A DNA stretch of 64,000 nucleotides from Gautieria morchelliformis (lineage: Eukaryota; Basidiomycota; Agaricomycetes; Gomphales; Gomphaceae): contig WHVA01000160.1 in the NCBI GenBank assembly GCA_015179125.1, positions 156,040 to 220,039 of the forward strand, given 5' to 3'. The notes below the pieces were generated by a model. The model was not told the DNA's origin. It saw only the letters and a list, made by a program, of their open reading frames with translations, and did no database searches. Of the stretch, positions 1 through 11,639 are shown one piece after another. Numbering within the stretch: position 1 is the stretch's first letter; each line of letters opens with the position of its first letter. A program made the position numbers and the translations under genes.

Positions 1-1341
1 TACATGTTCACAAGATAAGAGGGCTGCCTGAACAGAGCTCGACCTATCTACAGTTGTAGCGAAATAGCCCGTGGCACTTGACGATGTAACGTGCAAGGTG
101 TCACGGAAGGGTTGTCTAAGTAGCGACAATCCCTTCACCGACAGCACAGAAAATAGTTCGAAGGCTAAGGTAACGAAGATGAAGTATGAGAACTCACCAG
201 TGATGCCTAAATCCTCTTCTGGTCGAAGATAGAAATCTACAGGAGAAGGCTCAAGACGATAGTCACAGCGAGGTCAAGTTTGCACAAGATGGACGTATGA
301 TAATTGAACTGGGGAATATACATGTGAATGTAAACTACTTATATCGAATGTTCGTATGGTATCAGCGAATAGGAAAGAAGCCACCATGAGTCAGGGTTGG
401 ATAGGGGTGCGCAGTCATGATACTAAGTAGATGGAATAAACATACAATAGAGTGAGGGAAGAGTGCGAACATGAAATGACGGAGAGTAAAGGTGGCAAAG
501 GCACTTATGTACAAAACCATGTCTTGGCACCCACATACATGCTACCCTGCATGGACTCTTCGTCTACTGGGTTGATCCCGCACGACCTATGGAAGGGACG
601 TCCCACGAACATACTTTGGCCATACGAACACCCAAAGGGGTTGGATTAAGAAGATGATGGGGTTAGTGATGAACCATCATGCCGGGCGAACATGAAACAA
701 TGGAGAGTAAAGATGGCGAAAGCACTTATGTATGAAACCATGTCTTGGGACCTGCATATATGCTACCCTGCATGGACTCTTCGTCTACTGGGTTGATCCC
801 ACACCACCTACGGGTAGGACATCCCGTGAACGCATCCTGGCCATATGAACACCTAAAGGGGTTGGATCGAGAAGCTGATGGAGCCAGTGGTGAGCCATCA
901 TGCTGAGTAGGGGATGTCTATTGTGTTTGATGGCGTGCCTGCTGGTGAATGATGCAAGCAGGGAATGGTTGTTCGGAGAAATGCGGCGAAGTGTGAATAG
1001 AATGATCATTGAAGAGCCATGGCCCAAGGGGAGGGCGAAGCCACGCGAACGTAGAGGTGGACTGGGGAAATGGATAATAGGGCTAACTGGGTACAGGAGA
1101 CAAACAAGTTACACCATCCGAGCAAAGGAGCATCCGACGGGGTTTGAGCCAGGAAGGTAAAGGGACCTGTGATGGACCATAGAGCCGGGGAGAAGGCATT
1201 GATTGAGTACAGGTAGCGCTGCTATGTGCAAATGATATAAAAGCAAATAAATGTTCAGTGAATTCGGCGAGGAGCGAACAGGGAGAACAAAGAAGTGGGG
1301 TGTTGAGGTTACTGGGTATACAAAATGGATGGATCATGACA
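1..1341. mobile_element. LTR-like repeat copy A (left end outside window)
   Basis: This is a diverged copy of the ~1.25-kb repeat seen complete at 13643-14887 and 16786-18059. Matching blocks include the ATGTTCAC...CTATCTACAGT block at the start, the TATGATAATTGAACTGGGGAATATACATG block near 300, and the terminal CATGACA at 1335-1341. The 5' TGTCAAG terminus is beyond the window edge. It differs from the other copies by an internal ~220-bp tandem duplication and by many substitutions in its last 450 bp, so it looks older. The short ORFs inside are not convincing coding sequence. Confidence 0.7.
465..906. repeat. Tandem duplication (~220 bp x2) inside repeat copy A
   Basis: The block containing CGAACATGAAATGACGGAGAG and CTACCCTGCATGGACTCTTC occurs at about 465-686 and again, with scattered substitutions, at about 687-906. 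The other three copies of this LTR-like repeat have the block once, so the duplication is private to this copy. Confidence 0.8.
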
Positions 1342-4300
1342 CCTCCCATGGCTGGCAAAGAGCCCTGCAGATGCATTCCTACCTGCATGAAGCTCCTAGG
1401 TCCTGGGCAACATATCCATCATCGTCAAGCTGTCGAGGCAGCACCTGCTCTCAGCTCATCAGAATTGGATCGTGAAGAACATGGATCTGGTGATCTCGGT
1501 GGTGCAGGCACTGGTAGCAACATTGACATCGACTGTGATGGTGTCGTGGGGCGAGTCCAGCATGGAAATGAGTGGGGAATCTTCGATCACAGCGGGGACC
1601 TCGCTCGCACTGTTTTCATTGATCCAGAGCCGGAAGATGATGACTAGCCACATAGTTTTCAAATTTCCCAGATACGTGTATTATCTCTGCAGTGCTTTGC
1701 AATCTGCTATCATGGTTATCATTTCTCACGTCATTAACCATTGAACACTTTATATCAATTTGGAGAAACAAAGTTCATTTTTGAACTTAAAAAAAGTGTT
1801 GCCTCGATGAGTCAAAAAAAAACTTTTGGAACCTTTGGTGCAGTTCAAATTAGTACTGAAAAAAAGTTCTGTATTTTTGTAAATTTCCGGAACCCTAAAA
1901 AAGTACAAATTGGAACAGACAATCCGCATAAGTGCATTGGAAACTGAATTTAAGTTCCGATCTTTCCTACAGTGCCAGCCGAGTCGCTCTAAGTCTTGAG
2001 AGGACAAACTACGTTCACATATTAAGTTATGAAACTCACACAAGCACATCTTAGCGAGCGAAGGCAAAGACCCGTTTTATCGTCTAGCACGCCGGAAACT
2101 GGCTCTGAGAGTCGGGCTGAAGGGGAGAGCGATGTTGGTGCATCTGCCAGCTCAAGAGTGCAAGGACTTTGGAGTCTGAGGGAGTGAGGGGATAGGTCCA
2201 ATCATATAAACCCTAGTATAATTGAGTGTAGCAACCAACATAGTATACTGGGGTCATATGAAACAATGAGAAAAAAAAAAAAAAGAAAAAAAAAGCACCT
2301 ATCTCTCAACTTCCAGTTCCACCAAGTCCGTCCTGGCAAAGTCACCACTGTGGTCAACGATGCCCCACTTATTCCCACACTTGATTTGACCAACTACACA
2401 CTCAACCATATGCAAATCCACAACAACTGCCATGGTGGTCATCCTCTACAGACCTCTATGCAGAAAATTAATCCCAATGATATAAAATCAGATAATTCAA
2501 AAAAAAAAAAAAAAAAACAGAAGTAACAACAATAGAGGAGATTTTATCACCTCCTGGCTGCCAGAGAAGAAGCCATAGCAAGATAATTCCATCCAGAGTG
2601 AGAAAGCTGACAGCCTATCAAGAATCAGCAATGACAAACAGCTTTAATATCAATAACTTGTAGTGTCCCCTCTTCATGTATTTGAATGGAAAATACTTAT
2701 ATGACATGAGAGGGTGATGACTCATGTTGCACATACCTGAAAGTAGACTTGGTCTTAGCTAGTTGTTTTTGACCATGCCCCTCCGGCAAGCCACATGTGC
2801 ATGCAATAATGAGATTTGAATAAGTCAATTCAATGTCCAACACTTTCCAAATTGCAACTCCTTCTTCCTACCGCCATTACCCCCCAACAACGAACAACTG
2901 TTCAGGTTGACAATAACTACTCTCGAACTCGGAAAACATGTCCTCAGTTAGATGATGGAGCCTGCAACCAGGCGAGTCACTGCCCTGGCATGCTTTTGTT
3001 GACCGAGAACATTTGCCACATTATCTGGATCCTTCAGCAGGGCACTGGGCTTTAGCATTTGGCCTAAATGGGCACTCTTGACAGGGAGTAGCTGAACCTG
3101 GTCCTCATCGTTGGGGTCCCAGATATGGGGCAAGGGCATGGCAGTGAGCAGAGAGAAAAAAATTCCAAACTCAACCAATACTACAGGATATACTTAAATT
3201 GGCTACCTTGAGTGCCGCTTGTCACCTGAACAGTACATACCAGGTAAGCACTCAAGAGCCGCAGCTTCACGGCTTGGCTCAGGCTCTCAAAACTCAGGCC
3301 AGGCCCTAGCTCCTGGCCTCAGGATGGCTTTGGCCTGGCTCGACCCGGCTTTTGGAGGCTTGGCTCCGGCTTAGCCGCAGCTGAAGCCGGGCTTTGCAGA
3401 ACACTACCTAGCAGACACAGCCAGACCAGTGGAATATGAGTCAACTGTAGTGAGGGTAGAGATAAGACACACCTGGCATTTTGTTTTTCTTGCCCTGGAG
3501 ATTCCAGTGGCAGTAGAGGATGATGTTTTATTTGGGGCACTCTGACCGAGTCTACTTGAGCATGGGTATACGAGCATATGATGAGAAAAAGATTTTTTAC
3601 CTTGCCAACCATCGTTATCTTAGGGGTCTGCAATTGAGTCAGGTCATGTTCCTGCCTGGGATAGAGAGAGTGTGAGCATGGGGAAGATGTGGAGGGCAGA
3701 GTTGCTCATGAATGCATTCGAAGGGAGGGGCATTGTTATTTGTCATTTTGGGTGGAGGGTGGTAAGAGGCATCACAGTTCATGTGCAATGGTTTTGTAGT
3801 GACTGCAGAGGGGCGAGTTCAAAATTGATGGGGAAGAGAGAAATGAAAACTTGAAGGCCAAATGAAAAGGCCAGTCAGCGCTCTAATGCCTCAAAAGATC
3901 TGAAAGGGAACAAAGATATACCCAAATCTTCCAATATCGACCTCCCTCATCCACGTCGCTCCTGGGGTGATGACGCTAAAAGTGTCAAAGTTGTCTGTCA
4001 GAGTCAGAGGTGGGTGGGATGTCTCAATGCTTGTATATGGTACCTGCCCAAGAAAAAAATCCTATTCAGGTTTGTGCTTACATATGGTGTGCATACTTCT
4101 TGAGGCCTTAGTTCTTGAAGAGGCGGCCAACATGAAGTCAGAATCAATTATATGCATGGCAAAGATTGTTGAAAGTGTTACTTACATTGAGGTAGAGACT
4201 AAAATATGCTACTGAGATTGAAGGCCTGTGCAAAAATAGGTCATGGATATGTCAATATTGAGTGGCAATAATGAGGACATGAAAAGATGACTTAGTGACT

Positions 4301-4769
4301 AATGTGGTAGAAACTGACCAACATAAAATTAAAAAAAAAAAAAAAGACTATTGTTGAGCCCACCATGGTGACCAAACCAAATTCAAGGACTGCCGTCAAG
4401 CCCCCTGAAATGGTTATGAATAAGGAATCTGTCAGCATTGCTGGTGACTCGTATCTCTGTATAGAATATTGGCTATCTATTGACTCAAGGCAAGGCTACA
4501 CCGGGAACTTCAGCTATACAAGAGAAGATAGTCCAGGTAGCACCCTGATGGCTGGCTCAAGGATCTAGATGGTGTAGAGGGCTTACCCAACATGGCAATC
4601 AAGTCCGAAGATCATACTTTGGATACATAATTCTTTTTCGATATTCTGCACATTGAGCAAGGTAAAAAACTGATTGACTGCAAATTGTGCTGGTGGGTCA
4701 GGTCTCTTCCATGGCAGACAAATGAGGACTATATATATTGAAAATGACTGACAGAAAATTACTTATGTA
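1342..4769. other. Unassigned degraded intergenic DNA
   Basis: No convincing gene is visible. ORFs are short, lack family motifs and do not join through plausible introns. Visible structure: A-rich tracts at about 2269-2295, 2499-2517 and 4330-4345, of the kind left by retroposition or slippage; a block at about 3250-3410 dominated by GGCT/AGCC words (GGCTTGGCTC, CTTGGCTCCGGC), resembling a second such block at 20695-20820; and an A-rich stretch at 1750-1950 with repeated AAAAAAGT words. The region is probably old transposon debris. Confidence 0.5.
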
Positions 4770-4973
4770 TGTGAAATAACCTATGTACATAGTGCTTAGC
4801 TAATACCAGTGGGCCCCTTAGGGGCCCACTGTACAGTTCATGCGTGGGAACCGGTCGGCGCTTCCCAATCGCATCTTACCTTACACTGTCACTATGTAGC
4901 ATCCAGAATACCACTTCTTGGTCAAGCTCTGTCTGCCCTTGTGATACAAGGTCTTAAGATCAACATCTTTACA
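4770..4973 (+). repeat. 5' LTR of the non-autonomous element
   Basis: About 204 bp, starting TGTGAAATAACC and ending CATCTTTACA. It shares the blocks CAGTGGGCCCCTTAGGG, TAGCATCCAGAATACCAC and CTGCCCTTGTGATACAAGGTC with the 3' LTR. Its GGGCCCCTTAGGGGCCC is a short palindrome that is disrupted in the 3' copy, so the two LTRs have diverged by several indels and substitutions. Confidence 0.85.
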
Positions 4974-5153
4974 CCTTTTTGAACTATCCTGCGGTTGATC
5001 ACCATGTGACCAACCAATTGTGGATTTGGAGCAATTTTGAAAAATATCGCTGTGTCGACAACTAAACATTGTTGAGACCCTCCAGTAGACCCTCTACTGT
5101 TGGCTGCGAGGGTGATGATTCCAGGCAGTCGAAGACAGACGTGAGCCACCAGC

Positions 5154-5880
5154 TTGTGGTCCACACCCCAGGTGCAGCCTAGTGACACGACGGCTGATGC
5201 AACAACCCTGGACCAAGAATCCAGGACGCCAGAAGACGGAGAGATTGTAGATCTCACCACCCTTGTCCACCCAATCGAGGACGAGGAAAATCCCGACCAC
5301 GTCTCGCTGAGTGTGGTCGAAGAGGAGATGTCGCCGGGTGATAGACCAGCACTGCCCCCCAATCCCCTCTGCCCAGAGACAAAGGTAAGGGCAGAGAAGT
5401 CTCACCATCATCAGACGGCAGAGCGTCACAATTGAGATGGGCCCAAAGCCAAGACTCAAGCCGCCGCTCACAAAGTCAAGCGACGACTATTGTCCCCGAA
5501 GGAGGATGAAGACAAAAAAGCTCAATGATGGTCAGGGCTCAGAATACTCGAGCTCAAGCCATGAGAGCTTGAGGACACATGCCATCGACAACGAGACAGC
5601 TGAGGCAATGGCCAAACAGGTGCAGGACGCATTGCACCGGAACACCCTCACAGGCCACAAGCACGAGCATATCTCATCGCGGCTTGACAACATTGCGTCT
5701 GCCCTCATGCAGTTTGGCAAGGAGCTCCACCAGATCAAGGAGATCTGGCAATGGGACACTGCCACACTGGAGGATGTCCAGACAGCCCTCCGCTCATGTG
5801 GGGAACATGGGACACCACATCAGAGCTCCTGTCAGTCCGCAGCCAGCAAACGTGGCCATGATGCTGAAGAACCACACTGA
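5154..5880 (+). CDS. Element ORF1 (unknown, possibly Gag-like)
   Basis: Two overlapping-frame open stretches meet here: 5154-5435 and 5437-5880. The first is acidic (EDGEIVDLTTLVHPIEDEE). The second has a basic start, then a helix-rich segment (DNETAEAMAKQVQDALHR, QFGKELHQIKEIWQWDTATL) and a His-containing tail. The second stretch is in the same frame as ORF2 downstream. I recognise no domain. Its position directly after the 5' LTR suggests a structural or Gag-like role, which is inference only. A one-base frameshift near 5436 would join the two halves. Confidence 0.4.
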
Positions 5881-6045
5881 AAAGAACTGGACTGGCAGCG
5901 AATGCCGCCGCCAACCGCCCCGCCGCTAGACATGTCAATCACGTGCACACCACGTGACGCGCCGGCCTCGGCATAGTTAAATTTTCACCTCATATCTTTC
6001 TGAGGCACATCGCTTCTTGGAAGCTACCACCACCATCATCTGCTC

Positions 6046-7956
6046 ATGAAGATGATGCCATCCAAGGATGGAATGGACATTGATCTGTCAACTTCCAAAC
6101 CATGCTCAACGGCCCCGAAACAAGGGGCCGCCGACATCCTACGAGCTCCAGTGGATCAGGAACACTGGACGATCGTAGGATGGGAAGACACACTGGCAAT
6201 CATCCACCCGGACGACTGCGACACCTGTGTGGCTTACGCCACGCACTTACGGGCCGCAATGGGCACCCGCAAGGTGAATCTGAGGGATGAAGACATTGGC
6301 GACACCGTCAACGCAGCTTGGGGATGGCTCCCAAGGGGCATCGCGCGTGATGCATGAGTGGAACCCCTGCGGGTCATCCATGACCTCAAAAAAGAGGTCA
6401 AGGGCTTAGAACGCACGGTCGAAGACCGTGACAATGCACTCGAAGTCGAGCGTGCCAAAGTAAAGGAGCTTGAGGAGCAGCTGAAGGCACTCCAGCTCAC
6501 ACACGCAGCCTCAAAAAGGCCATGCCATGACCTGGCCACAGACCCAGTGGCCAGCCCTTCATCACCTCGCACAATGGCACCCTTGCCAGCGCGCACAGCC
6601 TCAGGACTGGCTCCCCGAATATCGGCTTCCACCCCTACATCAATGGAGGGGCGGAGCACGCCGTCCGACGTGGCATACGACATCCCAGACGGATGGGAGT
6701 CCGACTCCTCCATCTGGAAGACGTATGACGCAGACAGAGCTCAGCGTATGGCTGAGCAGCCTAAAAAGAAGCGCAAGAAATTGCGCAGCACCCCCAACAC
6801 GTACAATGGCCTAGCCATTGCGAGGGAAAGCACGATCAGCACATACCTGGCAGCGTCACCGTTGCACACCATCAACAACCCTGCCCTACAACGGCAGGTA
6901 GCATTGGTCAAGGCCCAGTACATCGGGCCTCACATGGACCTGCCACCACCAGCGGGGACAGTTCACCCTCCCTACCCGGGGGAGGGGGTGATCATACCAC
7001 TCGGAGACCCGCCGATCTCTGAGACGGGCTTCCTACCACGACCAGTAGGAAAGGCACCGCAGCGGTGTACTCAATGGTATGACGTCTGCCCGCTTGACGA
7101 CACACACTTCATTGAGCTCCGACTGCACGCGGAGGACACGCCGCAGTACCTGCGCACATGCGACATGATCGGCATGTTCAAGCGCATCGAGCGCGATTGT
7201 TTCATGATAGCGAGCAGTACCCCGCTCGACATCACGGCTATCCTGAAGGGTTGGATACACAACCCCAAAGGGATCCCTTCCGCCATCCACGACAACACGG
7301 ATGGAACCCTCAACCTCGCAGACATGGATGTCTGGATGTGGTTGAAGGCCCTCGCACCCCGAGTCAAGGGGGTCGCATCACCTCTCAAGTCGAGGCTCTT
7401 TGACTTGTTCGGCTCAACCGACCAATGGTCGAGCTTCGTTGATGCCAGGGAATGCCTGACACCGCAGAGCACCAGCCTGTGGCTGTCCATCACGGGTCCA
7501 TATCCCGTGAGAGGCCGGGCTGGCCCAGACATCCCACTCACCAAGATCATGTGATGGCTGGCCCGCTACGCCGGTGTCACTCACGAACGAGTGGCTCACA
7601 TTGAACATTATGTTCAACGCAGTCTCACTGGCGCGGCATTCAGTGCCACCGCCCGGGAGGGTCAACAAAAGATCCTCGAGACCAGCCATGTGAGGGCCGC
7701 GGTGTCACTACCGCTCACTCACGCTCAGCTCGACCAAGAGCTTGCAAGCATCCGGCCTCCCCCACAGGCCGATGACCCGGCCATCGAGGCCATACTCCGC
7801 AAGGACACTGGCCTCACCGACCAAGTGGAAGCCCCCGCCAGTGGTGAGGTAGAGCCACCTCACCCAACCACCCCCACAGACACAGAGGTGCCCCGGCGGA
7901 GTCGCATGCTCTGCCAGCCCCTTACGATGACGATGTCATTGTATCGGAATCACTAG
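6046..7956 (+). pseudogene. Element ORF2: coiled-coil/basic protein interrupted by two TGA codons
   Basis: One reading frame of 637 codons is broken only by TGA at 6355-6357 and 7552-7554. An acidic start is followed by a coiled coil (LKKEVKGLERTVEDRDNALE, then VKELEEQLKALQL), a Pro/Ser linker, a basic cluster PKKKRKKLRS that resembles a nuclear localisation signal, and a globular part with MDVWMWLKALAPRVKG and SRLFDLFGSTDQWSSFVD. The frame continues past each stop without loss of coding character. Both stops could come from CGA to TGA changes. It carries no retroviral enzyme motif and I do not recognise the family. It may be a Gag-like protein or a captured host gene. Confidence 0.6.
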
Positions 7957-8011
7957 AGGATGCCATCATGGATGACCTCTATGACTCTTGAAGTTATCTA
8001 TAGTTGTCTAT

Positions 8012-8022
8012 AGAGGGGAGGG
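8012..8022 (+). other. Polypurine tract
   Basis: AGAGGGGAGGG lies immediately 5' of the TGTAAATAACC start of the 3' LTR. This is the position and composition of a plus-strand priming site in LTR retrotransposons. Confidence 0.75.
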
Positions 8023-8219
8023 TGTAAATAACCTGTCTATGTACACTAGTTATTACATAATCCCAGTGGGCCCCTTAGGGACGTTCATGCATGGGAACCG
8101 GCCAGCGGTTCCCATCGCATCTTACTCTTACCTGTCACTACGTAGCATCCAGAATACCACACCTTGGTCAAGTTCTGTCTGCCCTTGTGATACAAGGTCC
8201 TAAGATCAACATATTTACA
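8023..8219 (+). repeat. 3' LTR of the non-autonomous element
   Basis: A 197-bp LTR, TGTAAATA...TATTTACA, whose ends form an 8-bp inverted repeat. It is homologous along its length to 4770-4973. Confidence 0.85.
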
Positions 8220-8720
8220 CAGCCCCTCATCATTGAACAGCCCACTCAACCCACTCTCATCCTATCGAACTCATACCCAGCCCCTCATCTTCAAACAACC
8301 CACCCGATCCCACTCTTGTTCTTCCCATTGAAGTCATACCCAGCCCCTCATCATTGAACAGCCCACTCGACCCGCTCTCGTCCCATCGAACTCATACCCA
8401 GCCCCTCATCTTCGAACAACCCACCCGATCCTGCTCTCGTTCTTCCCATTGAAGTCATACCCAGCCCCTCATCTTCAAACAACCCACCCGATCCCGCTCT
8501 CATTCTTCCCATCAAACTCATACCCAGCCCCTCATCTTCGAACAACCCACCTGATCCCGCTCTTGTTCTTCCCATCGAACTCATACCCAGCCCCTCATCT
8601 TCAAACGACCCACCCAAACCCACTCTCGTTCTTCCCATCAAAGTCATACCCAGCCCCTCATCCTTGAAAGACCCACCTGATCCCAGTCTCATTCTTCCCA
8701 TCGAACTCATACCCACCCCA
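8220..8720. repeat. Minisatellite, ~59-63 bp period, ~8 units
   Basis: Repeats begin CAGCCCCTCATC and end CATACC, starting about every 60 bases (8219, 8278, 8340, 8399, 8461, 8524, 8587, 8650). Two unit types alternate at first (one with CATTGAACAGCCCACTC, one with CAAACAACCCACCCGATCC) before the second takes over. The array abuts the 3' LTR. An open frame runs through the units but has only tandem-repeat sequence, so I do not call a gene. Confidence 0.85.
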
Positions 8721-9738
8721 TCCCACTCTTGTTCTTCCTAACATCATTCTCCCTCGTGGCCATTTGGAAGCAACCTTGCTACCAGTGAGTGATGGCTTTC
8801 ACCTTGAGGATATACTAAATTGGAGGCCTGGGCAATATTTTAACTGTCGCAGATGACCTCCTTAAGAATAATGTAACTCCAAATGAGATTATATACAGCA
8901 ATGAGCGCGACATATACAGCTGTGAAATACGGTGCAGTAACAGCAACAATGACAGCGACCTTCCATTCGTCGCGGGCTTTCATGGGAAGCATTGTCCTCG
9001 TAAAATGAATCACTCAGACAATGAACAGAAGGTTATATTATGGAAAGCCTTAAATTCCCACTCCGATGCTTCGGACTCCGACGCACCCCTCACACTCGTG
9101 TAAGTTCTCCACATTGCAAAGAAGTTTATTTATAAAGAAAAACATAATATAATGGCAATAAAATGCGGTAGAAACATTCTGAAAGATTAAAACATGTTAC
9201 ATTTATTGTAAATATAGGTGGATGCTCACAACTTTTTATTACCTGTAGCTTCACCCATTTTATTCTCAAATTATAGAAAAGAAGAGGACGAAAGTACATG
9301 CCAATCTTATTGTTGGGATATAAATAAATTTTCTTTTGTCCCTCCCTGAGCGGCGGCTCCGCCGACGAGAACACTGATTCTTATTTTTATGCCTCTTCTT
9401 ATTTTTTATACCCACTTTTAATATACACTATATCATTATAACTATTCATATATATATTACAAATATCTAGACAACTACTATTACTCCATATGGTAGTCTA
9501 ATACTCTCTCATTATAACTAGTCATACTAATATCCTACTCATATCTGTTACAAGTATCTCTCCAAGTATCTGTTACTCTATCTTGTAGTCTAATACTCTC
9601 TCATATGTATATATATCTTCGAGATGTTTAAATATATACAGAATCATCTAATAACATCTATTATTCTCCTTATAAATACTACTATATATTCCTATATGTT
9701 GTTATTAATACTCTTATAGTATATATTATATACTCATA
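8721..9738. other. Gene-free, AT-rich stretch
   Basis: No supported gene. From about 9370 to the Helitron-like terminus at 9739 the DNA is very AT-rich. It holds a degenerate duplication: GTAGTCTAATACTCTCTCAT occurs near 9490 and again near 9585. Confidence 0.5.
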
Positions 9739-9768
9739 CTAGCCAATAGACCCGTGCTTCGCACCGGG
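9739..9768 (-). other. Helitron-like 3' terminus of element C
   Basis: On the minus strand it reads CCCGGTGCGAAGCACGGG, then TCTATTGG and CTAG|T. The stem has a one-base bulge and a GAA loop. It matches the terminus at 20582-20609 in layout. Confidence 0.65.
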
Positions 9769-10439
9769 TTAGTTAAGGTTAACATTGCACATGGGTAGTT
9801 AATAGAATCAAAGAATCATTTGGTCAAATGAAACTACATATCTAATCATGCTTTAGCAGCACCTCTTTGTATACAATATTAGATGTTGTATTCCCCTTCC
9901 CTAAAGAACATGGGCTCTGTTACAATTAGTGCAACATAAAACTGTCCATGTGAAAATACTGCATATTGCAAGTCTATTCCTACCGTGGCCCTGTGCTGCA
10001 CACCAGGATGACAGCGCTGGGTAGGGATCGCCGGTGCAAGAGAGCTACACTCTCTAGTTGGAGATTATAGGTTTTTCTTGTCCTTTAGTATGATGTCATG
10101 TTGTGCCAGGGTCCACTTAGATTAGTAATAGAGACTCCTCTTTCCTGCTCACTATCAGCAGTGTTTGTAGTTCTGCACAGTTGGTCACCACAGGGAGGCA
10201 TCCCTCCTTACACCGGGGACCCATGGGATGAGCCTGAATGTGCTTGGACCACGGCTAGGGTGGATACCCATGGTTAGGTCAAACACATTGGGTAAATAAA
10301 ACTTGGGATAAGTAAAATCATTTGGATAATTAAAACACATCTTATCACAATTGAAAGTAGCTCTAAATAACGCATCAGAGTAGGTAATGTCTCCACCCAT
10401 TTCTCCCATATCTGTGAGCCCCTCATGGGTAGCATGTCC

Positions 10440-10590
10440 CTATGTATGGCATGTGTTCCCAGAGTGTAGTGTGTCCCGCAAGTATAGTGTGCATAGCATG
10501 TCCCCCATGCGTAGTGTGTTCCCCATGTGTAAGGTGTCCCCCATGTGTAGTGTGTCCCCCATGTATAGTGTGTCTCCCAAGTATATGTGC
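10440..10590. repeat. Degenerate minisatellite (GTGTCCCCCATGTGTAGT type)
   Basis: Irregular 17-18 bp units such as GTGTAGTGTGTCCCCCAT. They resemble the arrays at 11210-11360, 15350-15590 and 18540-19280, so the array is a shared feature of this Helitron-like family. Confidence 0.7.
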
Positions 10591-11209
10591 ATTATGTCCC
10601 TTTGTTATGACCATGCATTTTTGACTTCTGACACTCAGTTCCACCTCCTTTCCAACATCCCAATAATTCCAACAATCCTACCCCTTGTTATATCCTTTCT
10701 TCTTTCGACTCTATTACTTGGACCTATCAGACTCAACTCGCAGCACAGCAAGACCATATGATCGGTCCCTATTGTTCCATTATGTCAGATATGCTTTCTG
10801 TCCCCTTGTTCTTTTACCCATTGTTCTTGACTCTACCCTACACCCCCTTGTAGCTCTTTGTTCTCAATTAGTTACTTACCCCATATATCTTATCTGACTT
10901 CCACTTTCTTCGGAATATGCTTAGTACTACCCCATTACCTGTTGTCTCCGCTCTTTGTATAAAAGCCCTCACGTATGCTCGTTATTCTGCAATCAGATAA
11001 TCACCTTCGATACACGATTTCCTTTGCTCTATATCCTGTTCTTAGCACAGCGAGTAGCGTAGCTCACCTCCGTCTCTTAGCCTTCCGCCTTCCGACTTTG
11101 GACTTACAATCTGAAATACTTAAGACGATAGTTCATTGGGGGCGCAACACATAAGTTGAAGCCACTGTCCTTTCGAGTTCTGAGTTCCAGAAATCACAAT
11201 ACGTAACAC

Positions 11210-11360
11210 CCTTGTGCATAGCATGTCCCCCAAGTATATCATGTGTAGCATATCTCTTGTTTGTAGTGTGTCTCCCATGTGTAGTGTGTCCCCTGAGTGT
11301 AGCATGTCCTCCAAGTATAGTGTGCAGAGCATGTCCCTTGTTTGTAGTATGTCCCCATAT
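11210..11360. repeat. Degenerate minisatellite, second block in element C
   Basis: It has the same unit type as 10440-10590 (CATGTCCCCCAAGTATA, GTGTGTCTCCCATGTGTA). The two blocks are separated by ~600 bp of unique DNA. Confidence 0.65.
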
Positions 11361-11639
11361 GTAGCATAACCCTAAGAGCCTAAAAGTGAACTTATTGTAG
11401 GGGCAGAGAAAATAAATAAATGTCAAAGGGTTTACCATGGAGAATAGAGAAATACACTTACATTTTGCAAGCAGAGGCTGTTGTCATTAATTTTTAGCAA
11501 AGTCAAGGAAATTTTTTGATATCTATTTTGACAAATATACAGTATATATATACATAAAAAAACAATAACAATCAAAAACAAAGAGACACTGATCCTAATA
11601 AATATCAAAAAAGAAGGAGATATGAGAGCAAGAAACATA

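Larger units (their letters stand above)
4770..8219 (+). mobile_element. Non-autonomous LTR retrotransposon with non-pol ORFs
   Basis: Two direct LTRs of about 200 bp bound the element. Both begin TGTRAATAACC/TGTGAAATAACC and end in TTTACA. An 11-base purine tract (8012-8022) directly precedes the 3' LTR, as expected for a polypurine tract. The interior carries ORFs with coiled-coil and basic segments but no protease, reverse transcriptase, RNase H or integrase motif in any frame, and no CCHC knuckle. It therefore fits a LARD/TRIM-like element mobilised in trans. The 5-bp flanks (ATGTA left, CAGCC right) do not match, so no target duplication survives. Confidence 0.8.

Noticed and set aside
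8351-8716. Repetitive Met/Gly-rich or Pro-rich protein encoded by the 60-bp repeats
   Set aside because: Both strands are open only because the unit lacks stops. There is no flanking unique coding sequence or start context.
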